Source of the DNA: Chlorops oryzae
Taxonomy: Eukaryota; Arthropoda; Insecta; Diptera; Chloropidae
Assembly: GCA_020466095.1 (NCBI GenBank)
Contig: CM035806.1
Location: 37,106,559-37,170,558 of the forward strand
DNA length: 64,000 nucleotides
Direction: 5' to 3'
Below, piece after piece: positions 11,731 through 24,167 of the stretch (the stretch's first letter is position 1; each line of letters opens with the position of its first letter). The position numbers and the translations under genes are program-made. The notes under the pieces are model-generated. The model was not told where the DNA came from. It saw only the letters and a program-made list of their open reading frames with translations, and searched no databases.

Positions 11731-13357
11731 CCTAAACTAATTCCGGTTTCTTTTCAATATAATTTCTCGAAGACTCATATTTAAAAATCGAAAATTCGGA
11801 CTTATTTCGAACTCATAGATGTTGTCACTCCTGAAATGTTTGCTGGAATCAAATTGAAATTAGTTGCAATGTTTAAAGGCATACCTTTAGGTTCTGGATT
11901 GTAATATTTTCTGTTGTCTTGTTAACTTCATAGCCCACTTTCGATCGTAAGATTTTCAAATTTCTTAAAGATTTCCATGGGAAATGCTCATAATCTACTG
12001 TTCTCTAAAACAAGTAGAACGGCAGCACAGGGGGTACGAAAACTCTTTATTTTTTCTCTCGCGCCCACCACAAAATTTTTCTCTTTCCACTCCCACTCCC
12101 ACTCCGAGACATTAAAAAATTTTTATTAATTAAGCAGCTGGTTTTCTTAAAGGAATTTCGGAGCTATTTTCTTTCATGGCACTCACTCACTCACCTACTC
12201 TCATCGCATAATATCCTTTCATTGTTAATTAAGCATGATTTGTGCCTTTTTTTCCATGTTCATTATAACGGCTCTCACTTGCTGTCGCGCGCTATTCTTT
12301 ACCCATTCCAATGTTAACCCTCCTCCATCGTTCGCCACACGCTGTTGCATTTCAGGTTTTTTGCATTCAATCCTTTAAGTAAGTAATTTTAATGCTTTCT
12401 TCTTATGCTCGGCAACATTTTTTTTTCGCATTCGGAATTTCGCATTTGCCAGATGTTGCTAGCGCGTGTTTGCTTCTGTTTCTGCTGCTCTTGCTGTTGC
12501 TATTATTGTTGCCAGTTGGTTGTAATGAGGTTATGTTGTTACAAATATAGTGGTTGCTGCTGTTCCTGTTGCCTGCTCCTCTTGGCGCTGCGCGCGATTT
12601 TATTCTTTTTTGAAATTTATAAAATTAAGCTGTTTTAATGTGCGGTTTTGTCGGCGGTGAAATACACGCGTTGCTGCTGCTTTTTTTTTTTTTTTGGTTA
12701 TTTGGTGCGTTGTGGTCGCCGAGCGTCCAGCATTGAACGTCGAGCGCCGCATGGGTTTTGTTGGGTCCTCATGCCAGCTACAGCAACTAACACAGCCAGC
12801 CACCCCCACAAAAGGGTTGGGCCGGGCCAGGCCACACAGTGGTTAGGCTTCATACATTTCTTGGCAAAAAATCGAAGAACTACTCCTAGAAAAATGAAAC
12901 TTGGAATCGAGCTCGATTTTAAGGGAACTTAGAAAAAACAAAGTTGCAACAAAATCGGCCACGCCCACCTTTCACCACACATACCACCCAAAATCATTTT
13001 TTTTTTTTTTAATTTTTATCCTTTCATCAAAATTTTTTGAAACTTCACACATCAAAATCGCCCATGACTTTCATTACAATCGCTTGCTCTAAAAGTATAC
13101 TATAGAATGTTTTGGAAATTTACATTGAAAATATCCTGGTCTTTTTTCACAAAATTAAGATTTGTAAAAACAGCCAATTTATGCCGATCATTTGTTCCCA
13201 TAATATGTTAGAATGAACTCGAAACTTCAGATCGCATCACAGATTTTTTCTTTCCCAACAAATGCTATATTTCGCTACAAAAAACCACTTGGGTACTGGG
13301 AGTGATTTTCTTTTTCATTTATGCAATGCTGAATTCAATGAAAATCTTAGTCAATTA
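11731..13357. other. Non-coding stretch, no gene seen
   Basis: AT-rich sequence with degenerate TGTTGC/CTGCTG tracts at about 12470-12600. The 77-, 94- and 69-codon frames near 12405-12932 are Cys/Phe-rich artefacts of those tracts. Confidence 0.5.
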
Positions 13358-13950
13358 CACTAGTTTACAGCCATTTTGTTCAGGAAATCTCAATGCACTT
13401 TTCCCATAGACTTTGGCCTTCTAAACACGAAAAAATTATTGAAAAAAATTTTCATGGAAGCGTTTTTTTTATATTAATTTTTTTAAAAACAACGTTTTTT
13501 TCCGGAGATATTGTAGATTTTTCGATCAGAACTCGGCCATGCATCGACCAATTCAAATAAAGTACCACTCAAACTAAAGAAAACTAACGCCTCTAAGACT
13601 CTTCCCTACATAGTTTTAAATATGAATAAATGACGAAGTTATAACTTTATAAGTGAGGGGTTAAAGCCAATATAAGCAATGAAAATAAAAAATTTAAATC
13701 GTATCGCAAAAATACATTGCATACTCTAAGGCTAAATTTGTCATTCTCATCGATGCATGGCCGAGTTCTGCTCAAAAAATCTATAATATCTCCGAAAAAA
13801 AACATTTCTTTTTTTAAAAATTAATATAAAATAAACGCTTCCATGAAAAGATTTTTTAATATAATTTTCATGTTTAGAAGGCCAAAGTCTATGGGAAAAG
13901 TGCATTGAGATCTCCTGAACACGCCAAAAATTTTTATTTGTAAACTAGTG
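13358..13950. mobile_element. CACTA-type foldback MITE with 3-bp target duplication
   Basis: The ends read CACTAGTTTACA and, inverted, CACTAGTTTACAA. They lead into arms of about 190-200 bp that pair imperfectly (13358-13545 with 13755-13950). Shared words include TGCACTTTTCCCATAGACTT, GGCCTTCTAAACA and TCGGCCATGCATCGA. Both flanks carry TTA (13355-13357 and 13951-13953), a 3-bp target duplication. Terminal CACTA plus a 3-bp duplication is the signature of the EnSpm/CACTA superfamily. The 593-bp element has no open frame and would need a transposase in trans. Confidence 0.75.
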
Positions 13951-16900
13951 TTATAGGTCTATAATCTTTAGATTAGACAACGTTTTCCAAGTAAAAATTT
14001 TTGCTTTTGACAAACCCAATTTTCCCCTATTTAGACAATCCTCTACAAAACTGCATCATTGAATTGGTCGAAAGCTGGACTTTTTGCCACCAAATAACCA
14101 CTGTGGCCCGGTACATTATTGCAGTCATTATGTTTGATGTTGCTGGTAATTTTGTGTGGGGGCGTTGTTATTGTAGCGGTGTTTGTGTTGTCGCCTTCGT
14201 TTTCGTTGATTACTGTTGACTATTAAATGTTGCCTGGGATTGGTTTCTGCTTGACAATCTTCGAAAACATTTCGTGACATTATTTCAAATGAGTTTTTTT
14301 TTTTTTTAATAATTTCTTTTTTCCTGCTTTTTGTTTTCTTCCATTCCTTACATTGAAATGTTCTCTGGCTATTTAAAGAACTACTTATGTGAAAATATCT
14401 ACGAAAAGATATAAAAAAAAAAGAAAAAACAAAAACAGAATTAAACATTGCAATCGTTTTTCTTCATAGCTTTATTGTGTTAAAGCTCAAAATGGCTGAC
14501 TTCAAGTCGAGCTGATTAAAGAGTACCCAAGAAGAAAACCCTTATTCGGCGGTGGAAAAAAATTCTTTGCATACTTCGTTCGTTCACTTCCGTTTCGTTT
14601 TTCATTGTTCCATTTTTTTTTTGGCTTTTTTTTTTTTTTTTACTTTGCCTTCCCTGGTTTTTGCCATGCGAAAGTGTTGCCAGGTCAGCTCTGAAGCGAA
14701 TAATTTATGTTCACCACAGAACAAATGTATGCAAGACATATGAGTACACTCGGAATCGATACTGTTGGCGCCATAATGGCGGCAATGAATTCATTGCTAA
14801 TGTGGCGCCTGCAAAAATAAAAAGAAAAGTATGTACTATATAATTGAGAGAGAGGGAGAGAGAGAAAGGAGAGAGAAAAAAACAAAATTAAATAACAAAA
14901 GAAAAAAAGCGAAGAAATCCATAAAAATGTAAGCTTCACATCATGGTTTTTTGAATTTCGAAGCTGTCGAAAAGAACTTGGAAAGTTCTCGCTTCCTTCC
15001 TTCCTACTTTCCGGTCTGCTTAATAAATCAAATCTCGCGAGATTACACTCGAATGTAATTCGATTTCACTGCAAGTGTGAAATGCAATTAAAAATGCAGC
15101 CAATCTCCTCGTGTGTCCATTGATTCCATAAGTGCATATGTTCCTCGGCGGTGTTCTTTTATACAGTAACACTGGACTTTGCCTTGATTGCATTTGGCCA
15201 CTAAACGAAATGTAGGACCCCCAGTGGCGCCGCGTTTTATTTATCTAAGATTACTTCGACACAAAAAAAAAAAAAAAAAAAAAAAAAAATTAGCTGTGAT
15301 TTTTCCGTTGAAGGACCTGAGTGGAAAAGAAACTAAAACGGACAACATGGAAGAAAAGAATGGCTGGAAATGTCACTGCCTGGAACTCGTTGCCAAACCC
15401 AAACCTAAACACCATATGACTTAAGAAAAACATTTTCTTAGAAATTTCGATTCTCAAAAGACTATCTTTGAAATGTCCTTATGTTATCTAAGTCAGTCGA
15501 ATGCAAAACATTTCAAGCACTCAATTAAGGAGATTCCTTTGGGGTGTCTTCTGAGAGGGGGGCCTGATTGCCTGAAATACTTCTTACCGAACAGTCTTCA
15601 GTATCTTCAGGATTACTTTAGTAAATAAAACCCACATTTTTTTCTACAGGCCTGTGGACATATCGTGAGAAACAGGCTTGGAGAGACTGAGAGCGGTTTT
15701 TTGTCCCCCACTTTTTCAAAGGGCCCACTGTTATAGTGAAAGTGGTTCTTGATTTGTTCAACTGCTATTTTTCAAACTCACGTTTGCTCTGAGGGAACTT
15801 TTCGAAGCTGTTCTTGGAGGATTGTTGAAGTGGAAAAATTATTTTATATTTACGCATAAGGTTCCAGTGCATAATTCTAGTGGTCGTTTTGAACATTTCC
15901 GGGCACACAACTATATAATTTAATTCTAGAAAATATACTATCCCAGCAAACATATTCGGAGTGCCCAGAAATATGAGGTCGAAATGAGTCGGAAATGTGT
16001 CGAAAATAAGTAGAGAATTATTAATAATCTTGAATTTTGCATTGACAAAGACGGAAAGACGTCGAAGAATAAGCAAATGGCTAGAAATCAGAAGTTTTCA
16101 AGCTCAAGTCCCACACAGCGCGATCGAAAGTAATGAATATAAACATAGCATTATAAAGCCTTAATAGAAATCACTTCCTTCAAATCAAAATACAAAATCT
16201 AAAGCTAGCAAAATCCAAAGGGAAATTGAATAAAGGAAAAATTTTGTAGCGTTTTTGAACACACGCATAATCATACATGTAAAAAAAAATTATTTTGCTA
16301 GCTGCATAGTCATAAAAGGCATATATGATATGATGTATATGATGTAAGAGTATGGAAAATGGACCTGGCAATGAGTGCGGAAAGTATCATATATACATAA
16401 CTCTAATACGAGCTCCTTGGGCATATGACTTCGGAATCTTTTAGGACGACCTTGGCAAGAAAGAAAGCACGTTCATTTTGGAATCCTAAATGAGCTCATT
16501 ATGAGGGCTCACGCTCCGAATAAGGATTCATAAATGACCCATTTAGGACTCCAAATGTTGGCTGGGTAACTCTTGAAAATAAAATTATCACTTCAACGGA
16601 AAAACTTAAAAAAAAAAACAAAAATTGCACAGCCAGCAGCCCTTCATATATCGACCATGTGTAAGTTGGTTTCAAAGAACCGTGCCCCTTCATCATTGGC
16701 GGCAACGCAGAGTAATTTAAATGAATTGATATCGCATTTATTTCCCATTTACCGAGATTAGCACTTACTACGATTCGGAGATATATATATTTTTTTCTTA
16801 AAACCGAAAGACAAAATCATAAAAATTCAGTTTGGCGCGGGGCAAGCGAAAAGAGCCATTGAAAAAGTTTTAGAAAACATTCTGACGGCGCACTGCGCTA

Positions 16901-18255
16901 CCATACGCAATAAATTAACCGAATGTGTCATTGCAGTCTTAGCTTAAAATGTTTTTCCCCCCGCGCCGCATTTAATGTCACCCGAATCGCTCTGCGACAA
17001 TCCTCTCGTCATCGTCTCTTTTCAACATTTCAGCGACGACAAAGTGAAATGCAATTCCCCGCAGCGTGACGGCAATAAAAGTCCAAACGCAGAATTCATT
17101 TCGAAATTGGAATTAAAAGCGTAAGAAATCATTTCGTAGCAACAAAAAATAACCCAAAAAAAAAAAAAAAATATATATATATAGGAAAATGAACGAACGC
17201 AAAGGACGAAAAGGAACAAATGAAATAAAATAGAATGAAATAAAATAAATAATTATTGCGAAGATTCGTCATAAATCTGACAGCTATAATGATGCTGAAT
17301 TTGGCGAAAAAGAAAGCTCTTTCCTCCTCGCTCCATGCCTCTATTTCCGTCTCTTTTCTTTGTCGCTTTTATCGTTGAACGCATCAAAAATTTATGAGAA
17401 CTGCGACTCCATTCGATGACGATAGATTCGGCCATTTCGTGAATTTAGTCATCCATGGACAATGGATGCAGGCAGAGGAAATTCATTGCGAACAAATTTT
17501 GTGACCTCTTCGTGACAAATTATTATTTGCTATGGACAAATTTTGTTAAGACTGACAATGAGTTAGTTCCCTCGAACCTAAACCCTTTCGTTTTGAGCTC
17601 ATAAAAATAAAAATTTATTCATTTCGCGCAAAATGGCCGTCTCGCTGTATAAAACGCATAAAATATTTGAAGCATACTTTTTGGAATGTTATAGGAGGAC
17701 TTTTGCTGTTTTTTCCCATACTTTTTAATTTTTTTTTTTTTTTACATATTTTTATTTATTTATTTTTTTTTTTTTTTTGCTTTATTTATTGCCTTTCATT
17801 GTTCGCCTTGTTGGTAACTTTGGGCTCCGATTCATTGATTTTTGTTATTATTGTTGCCTTTGTCTAGTTTTATTGCAAACGCCTAAGCACATATTGTTTT
17901 CTGCTCTAAGCTCTTTATTCATTATCTCGCTGTCTCGTACGTAAATGGCAAGCGAGAAAATTTATTACCAAGCGTAGGGTGTTCAATGGCTGGCTGTTTA
18001 GTTTATTTATGATTTATTCAACCATAACCGATGTATGAATGCCTTGCAGCATATATTATACTGATTAGTTTCTAGATTATAAACTTCACGAAGTCGAGTG
18101 CCCCAAAGCATTTCGAAATTTAAGTGGGTGTGTGTGTGTGTGTTTGTGTTTGTGCTTGTTTGTGTGTGCTAAACACTTCATTTAAAGAATTAATTTTCGC
18201 ATGGGTTCACATGGCATTCCTTAACGTTTTTCTTCAGTCGATTATATTACAGCTA
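13951..18255. other. Non-coding stretch, no gene seen
   Basis: The stretch contains a perfect inner palindrome with GGCGCC outer arms at 14767-14809, a 27-A tract at 15262-15288 and a TG-rich run at about 18126-18170. At about 15955-16015 and 16430-16560 phrases such as GGAGTCATTT and GAGTCGGAAATG recall the 11.4-kb minisatellite in scattered form. No frame shows a known domain. Confidence 0.5.
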
Positions 18256-19519
18256 CAGTGTACCCAAGTAGCAAAATAGGTCGAAAATTTGTAAATTCTT
18301 ACCTATATTAGGTCAGAATATTTACTTGACCTAACCTAAATAGGTCGAAATTACGTCGATTCGACGTCGAGTCGACGTAAGTGGGGAATAGATTGGAAGT
18401 CGATTGGCGGTAATAATAGGTCATAATAGGGCATTTCGACTTCAAAGTCAGGGCGAAAAGAAGTCCGTTTACCTAATATTAGTCGAAAAGAAGTCGCAAT
18501 GACCAATTTTCGACCTAATTGGACTTATGAGTAAAACGAAAGAGAACGTAAAAGGAAACGAAAAAAGTGAGAGAGAGAGAGTAACAGAGAAAGATATAAA
18601 TACATAATATCTTACTCAGTCATTCGTATTACTCGAAAGCAGAAATGAACGAGAGATTTTCTTCTTCGTGTGTCTTAAGAAATAAATAATAAATAAAATA
18701 TGGACTTCATTAAAAATTATTTTGCGCTTAATAAGTCCCAAAAACATATGCCCGCTGAGATTTTTCGTGAAAGTGTTCCTTCTACTTCTTCATTTTTAAG
18801 GGGCTTTCTCATTGATGGAAATTAAATAAATATTGCTTGAAAAAAATTGTTTTTCTTAAAGAAAAAACATATGCAGAAGAATAATTCTCAATTTGCCATT
18901 CGAAAAACATGGCGGAGCTCGACCTATTTTGACCTATTTCGACTTTAAAGTCAAACCGACTATGAAGTCCAAAAATCAAGTCCGCTCGACTTTGAAGTCG
19001 AAGCATGCAACAAAATAAGTCAACTTTTGACCCTATTTCGCCCTATAAGTCAAACGGACTTTAAAGTCGAATTTTAGTCAAAAATATGGTCTGTTTGCCT
19101 TGAAAAATTACCTAATTTGGAATTCAAAGTTAAGTCAATTTTAAGTCACTCAATAGGGAATTTTTTACCTATTTTCGACCAAAAATTGACTTGGAAGTCG
19201 AAGCGACTTTGAAGTCATGAAATAGGTAGAATAGAGGTAATTTGGACCTTCGAAACGGACTTTTAAGTTAGGTCATATTTAAGGCCGGAAAATAGGTCAG
19301 AAATAGGGTATTTTCAACCAAAATAGGTCGATTCGACTTGCTGCTGGTCGAATCGCTCTATTTTGCTGCTTGGGTACCTAATCTCTCTTAAGCGGACACC
19401 TACGGGACCGAAAAATGTGTGCGCTTAAGGGGAAACTATTTGAGAAGCAGGAACATTAGATCATTGCCAGAAAGTGTCTGCTTAAGAGGAGTATCCGCAA
19501 GCAGAGAGTAGGTATACTG
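18256..19519. mobile_element. pogo/Tigger-like MITE split by a later insertion
   Basis: The outer ends are CAGTGTA (18256-18262), continuing after the insert as CCTAATCTC, and at the right, inverted, CAGTATACCTACTCTC. TA flanks each side (18254-18255 and 19520-19521). Subterminal CTCTTAAGCGGACAC and, inverted, CTCTTAAGCAGACAC resemble Tigger/pogo ends in style. Without the insert the element is about 150 bp. It has no coding capacity. The superfamily assignment is inferred from end sequence and the TA target. Confidence 0.75.
18263..19374. mobile_element. GTCGA-rich TA-targeted element nested in the MITE
   Basis: The 17-bp ends CCCAAGTAGCAAAATAG and, inverted, CCCAAGCAGCAAAATAG differ at one site. 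The insertion duplicated TA: the host reads CAGTGTA on the left and TACCTAATC on the right, and the host's own other end reads CAGTATACCTA, which confirms the empty site. The 1112-bp body is full of AAGTCGAA, TTCGACTT, AATAGGTCGA and GACCTATTT in both orientations, giving many overlapping small hairpins. No significant frame is present. I do not recognise the family. Confidence 0.8.
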
Positions 19520-21309
19520 TAAATGTTTATTAAATTTGTTTTAAATATTTTTACCGATTTTCCTACTCACTTAATTCGAGATTCGAGATCACTTTTGTCG
19601 ATTGAAATCGATGACAATCTTTTCCATCGGACCGGTTTTTACTTGTTTAGCTGCTGAAGTTAGTTTCTTTATAGTTTCATGTTTTCAACGGCAATAAAGA
19701 GGCCCTCTGCGACTGCTAAGAATAGGTTAAATGAATGTTGCCTGCTGTAAGTTTTCCCTCGGATATGTTTCGAAAATCCCTTCTTCCCAGTTTCCTATGC
19801 GAAACTGTTTAATAAAATCTTTTTTAAGCATTTGAATTTTGGTCGAAATTGAAATCCAAATAGTCTCTCAAAAAACCCTCAATCTGGCATCACTGATTCA
19901 AATCGGAGGAAAAAATAAAACTCAATAAAGTTAATGTAACATAAAAAAAAAGTTAGAAAGAAAGGAAAATATAGTAAATCGAGATCATCAAGATGTTCCT
20001 TGGCCGGCTTTTCAGCTTAAACGGAGACAAAAGAATAAATAGTACATCTGTAAAGTGGGAGGGAGGGAGCACAATTGTTCGAAATGGCTAGGCGGCACAC
20101 ACATTGATATCGCTCCATACATGAATATTGAAGAAAAAAATAGAAGGAGTGCTCCAATCATAATGAAAATTGGTGTACACAGGTCATTAATATATAGGTA
20201 CACCTAAATTCATCCGTAATTCGTCTACCACTTGGTGTACCTTCCTCCCAAATGACCACTACTTGTAGATTTTTATCTCAACCGATTTTTAAATCAAACT
20301 TTGTCAGATCGGTATCTATGCACTGAAAATGAACGTGTGCAAAAAGTGCTTGACAGCCTCAAGGGGTGCCTCTCCAGGACCTATGCAAATTTGTTGCACG
20401 GTTCAGGGTTTTCATTTCGAATTGCAGCATATATTATTTAATCAGTTATCTTTTACAACACCCCAAATGTATGCAATATTTTTTTTCTCCAAATTTCCAA
20501 AAAAATTTCTTTTCCACATATCCAAACATTTTCACGATAACTTCTTACCAAAAATGGACGACTTTATCGAGAAAGCATTAGTATGCGGAAAAATTTTTCT
20601 CCAATCGTAAGAAGAGACTCTAGCCTTTAATTTTTCATTAACTAGAAGACCTAGCAAGACGGAACCTATTAAGTTTTTCTCTATTGAAAGTAAGAAAGTC
20701 GTCATTGTGGAGTTAAAATTTTTTATAGGTTACCCCCAGCCGTTCTTCAATTAAATGCCACAATTTTCAATTCCTTTTAAAAATTAATTTTCAAAAATTT
20801 ATTGCCATAATTCGAAGAAAAAAAAAAAAAAAAAAATGCCCACCTTTAGCTTAATTTTTTAAATGAAAAATAATACCTTTTTTTTGAAAAATAGTCATGG
20901 ATTTTTTTTTATCTAGATATTGCTCTATTAGATGGTCCTACCTGGTGAAGCTGACGATAATCTCAGTGGATCTCAGAAATTGAGTTGACTATCTACCAGA
21001 AGATTTGAAACCGGACAGCCCTACGAATAGATCAGGTGCTCTTGCCTTTTGTTTTTGCTATATTGTGGGCTTTCTTAAATCCGAAACGAAATTATCATTT
21101 CGCTTTGGACACTCCGTAAAATGTGTTTTAAGTCGCACAATCAAAATAATATTGCCATAAATTTGTTCCCACCACATAAACACATCATAACAATAGGAAT
21201 TATCTTGATTAAAAGCATTTGATGAAATTTATGGTTTTATAACTGTCTACACGGAATGTCCTTAGGGCAGTGAGTCTGAAGTTCAAACCACCAGGCGAGC
21301 CACCGCCAG
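19520..21309. other. Non-coding stretch, no gene seen
   Basis: AT-rich sequence. GGTACACC and GGTGTACC form a small hairpin at about 20196-20240. Frames at 20329-20610 have no domain. Confidence 0.5.
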
Positions 21310-21311
21310 AG

Positions 21312-21313
21312 AA

Positions 21314-21366
<53 letters not shown>
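21312..21366. repeat. (GA)n microsatellite
   Basis: About 27 GA dinucleotides with one AAG interruption near the right end. Long GA tracts can bind GAGA-type factors in flies, but nothing here shows promoter context. Confidence 0.95.
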
Positions 21367-21367
<1 letters not shown>

Positions 21368-22484
21368 AGAGAGAGGGAGAGCGAAAGCGAGAGAGAATGA
21401 AAAAAAGGACGTATCTCCATACTTCATTTGAGATAATCAGCTTGAAATGCTGTCCATACGAGCGATTGTTGTGTTACTTACGAGTAGCCACCCTTTTAAC
21501 AAATCACTGCCTAAAATGCAGCCTAAAACAATCGAATATCCTGTCCGGTCCTCTTTCTTTTGTCGTGTGTCGTGTGTCCTGTGTCCTCTGTTGTGCGTCC
21601 TCCCCTTTAAAAGAAAGTTAAGCACCCATGCAACCTATTCGACCATTTTGGCTAATGTGATTGACCCTTTTCGCTCGACGGTGCGTGAGTAATGCTGGAA
21701 AACACTTTGGGGCTATTCCTGCACCGCAGCAACGTGTCATAAATTATCACAACACATACGAAGCAATTAATTCCTCTTTTGCTATTATTGCGATCCGTCG
21801 TCCGTTGTCCATTGTCCGTGGTCCGATTGTTAGTCTGCTCCTCTGCTCGTCGTCGTCGTCCTTTCGTACATTTCGGGGGCAGTGGCTTAATATTCATTTT
21901 GTAGAAAGCTGCTTTGGAATTTTGGGACTTCGTTGTTGATGTTGTTCTTGTTGTTTTCGTTTCATGCTCAAACCCTCGATTTAAATAGTGAATTTGAGAA
22001 AATCGAAAAAGGGTGGAATAGCGACAGCAAACCGAGCCGCAGCGAACGGGAGCATTCCTTCGACAATGAATTATTTTTGTTGCTTTTTTTTCGATAATTG
22101 TGAAACTCAATTTTGCTTGTTTTTCTTGCTGGAAAATAAGCTTTTAATAGGTTTTCCAAACTACTATCAGTACTGGCACTGCGGCGGCTTCCGCATCTCC
22201 TGCTGCTACGGCTATCATTGCCCTCATCCGCTGAGCTCTCAGCTCAGCTCAGCCCGGCCGCTCGCTGGTCAGCAGTTTTCGTGTTTTTTTTTTTTTTTTT
22301 GCATTTTTTTTTTCATTTTCATTTTTAGGTCTTTCTGTTGTAGTTGCACTGCACTCTGTGCCCACATATATGTATGTGGAAGAAACTCCATGCTGCAAGC
22401 TCGATTGGTCTATGCGTTTAATTGATTTTCTTTTTAATTCGATTATTTTACAATTTTAGAGCTTCGAAAGGCAAAATAAACATA

Positions 22485-22516
<32 letters not shown>

Positions 22517-23922
22517 TGCTGCCCCTTTCGGTGTTGCTGCTTCGCGTATCGTCATCGTTTCCAATGAAAGTGATGATGCTGATGCGATGATGATGACGGC
22601 AACAGCAACAACGATAAGTTAAGGAGTCCATATCCCTTCTATTGTATCAGAATCTCGGTCATATCAGAAGCTTGATGCTCTTGCTTTTAACATTTTATTA
22701 ATTGAATTTTCCGAGTAAGAAACACAAAAAAAAAAAAACCAAAAAATAACACAGATCCTTACAGTCACGAAGGGACATTAGCATCAAATTTTGACGTTTT
22801 TATGGAAACTGAAAGTTAATTCATTTACTACTGGGAATAGCTTGTTGTAAAACCTAAATGGGTTAAGCTTACAACAAGAGTGAAAGTTAATTGCTTGAAA
22901 ATTGTGCAAATAGAGAAAAAAAAATTATTTTTCTTTCACTTCCGTATCTCACCTGATTCCCACACATTGGCATTCTAATTTTCACGCTCGAAGGGAAATA
23001 TTAGGGAAATACGAAGAGAGATGAAGAGAGGGAGCGAAAAATTTTCCAAAAAATTATTTCCCCATTCAGACAAATTAAATTCCAATAAATTTTTAATCGT
23101 TTCAAGTGCATCGTACACATGAATTCATTCATCTTTTTATATTCCATTCATCGTCTCTCCTCGTCCTCGTCCTCGACCTCGTCGTCATCTCTTCGCCATG
23201 ACGGCTCCCCAGCACACAATGCTGTGCTGCTGATGCCGCACACACGACACGTTCGTATTGCGCTGCATTTTGGTGGTTTAACTCGTATTTGGACAATGAG
23301 CGGAGGATATATTAACTGCAACAATTTTGCCACCATGTCAGACGAATGATTTACGATGTGGCCCAGAGGATTGTGTAGCATGAATGCTCCATGAATTCGA
23401 ATGAAAATTTTGTGCTAGCGTGAATGGACAATCGTTTCGTTCGGCTGCTGCCGGTGCTGCCGCTACTCCTCGACAGTTCGTTCCATATTTTTGAAGAGCA
23501 TGAGTTACGCTCTTACCCACTGTGCAAACATGCATATGGGCATGTTAATTTGCGAAGCAGCACAACTTCCATCAGGAAGAGTAGGAAATGAGCGTATGGC
23601 GGCTGTGTTTTGTCGCCAAAAAAAGCAAAAAAAAAAGACCTGAAGAATTTCTTGCATGTAAATTCGAGAAATCATATGGATTTTCGAATATTCAAAATGC
23701 AGTTCGATGCAATGATTCTTAATTATTGTTGTGTTTTTTTTTTTTTTAAAGAATTTTCTTTAATCATCATGAGATATTTCTTTTTTACCCTTACTTCCCC
23801 TTTTGAACCCGCCGTCATCAAATTTCAATATGAGAATGATGTGGTAGTGAAAGGGTTTAACTCGAACATTTTTTACGCCTTGCTTCAAATCAATTGATGG
23901 TGATTAAATGGTAGAAAATAAT
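21367..23922. other. Non-coding stretch with (CTG)n tract
   Basis: A (GCT)n run of about 11 units lies at 22486-22520, and a CTCGTC run lies at about 23156-23188. These make the Ala-, Ser- and Arg-rich frames in the area. The 152-codon minus frame at 21652-22110 and the 145-codon plus frame at 21988-22425 overlap each other and have no domain, so I treat them as chance. Confidence 0.5.
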
Positions 23923-23928
23923 AAAAAA
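23923..23928 (-). terminator. RNA polymerase III terminator of tRNA-Leu
   Basis: Six T on the minus strand begin two bases past the discriminator base of the tRNA, the usual pol III stop. Confidence 0.9.
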
Positions 23929-23940
23929 CTGGCAGCGGTG

Positions 23941-23951
23941 GGATTCGAACC
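23941..23951 (-). promoter_or_regulatory. Internal B box of tRNA-Leu
   Basis: GGTTCGAATCC matches the consensus GGTTCGANTCC exactly. Confidence 0.93.
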
Positions 23952-23993
23952 CACGCCTCCGAAGAGACTGGTGCCTTAAACCAGCGCCTTAGA

Positions 23994-24004
23994 CCGCTCG
24001 GCCA
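23994..24004 (-). promoter_or_regulatory. Internal A box of tRNA-Leu
   Basis: TGGCCGAGCGG fits TRGYNNARNNG and is part of the TFIIIC-bound internal promoter. Confidence 0.9.
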
Positions 24005-24167
24005 CGCTACCTATTGATAGAGTTCCCTCTATCCCCCAGGGCTTAAAATTTTTGGCAATGTTTTTCTAATTTAAGATATTCACAATCATGTGCACTTCAA
24101 TTTCGACTTCTTCACAATTAATTGAATTCAAAAGTTTAAAAACTGTTCAAACAAAATGTCGGTAAAA

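Larger units (their letters stand above)
23930..24011 (-). tRNA. tRNA-Leu, anticodon AAG (read as IAG)
   Basis: An 82-nt type II tRNA without intron, reading CUN leucine codons (AAG anticodon at 23975-23977, A34 expected to become inosine). The acceptor stem GGTAGCG pairs with CGCTGCC, with one T-G wobble and discriminator A. The anticodon stem CTGGT/ACCAG encloses loop TTAAGGC with T33. The long variable arm CTC-TTCG-GAG is typical of leucine tRNAs. The T stem is GTGGG/CCCAC with loop TTCGAAT. CCA is not encoded. The A box TGGCCGAGCGG (23994-24004) and B box GGTTCGAATCC (23941-23951) are intact, and a T6 terminator follows. Every key base is present, so it is probably functional. It is the only host gene I can support here. 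Confidence 0.97.

Noticed and set aside
22422..22631. Poly-Ala / poly-Ser frames across a (GCT)n run
   Set aside because: Microsatellite translated in two strands; no surrounding exon structure.
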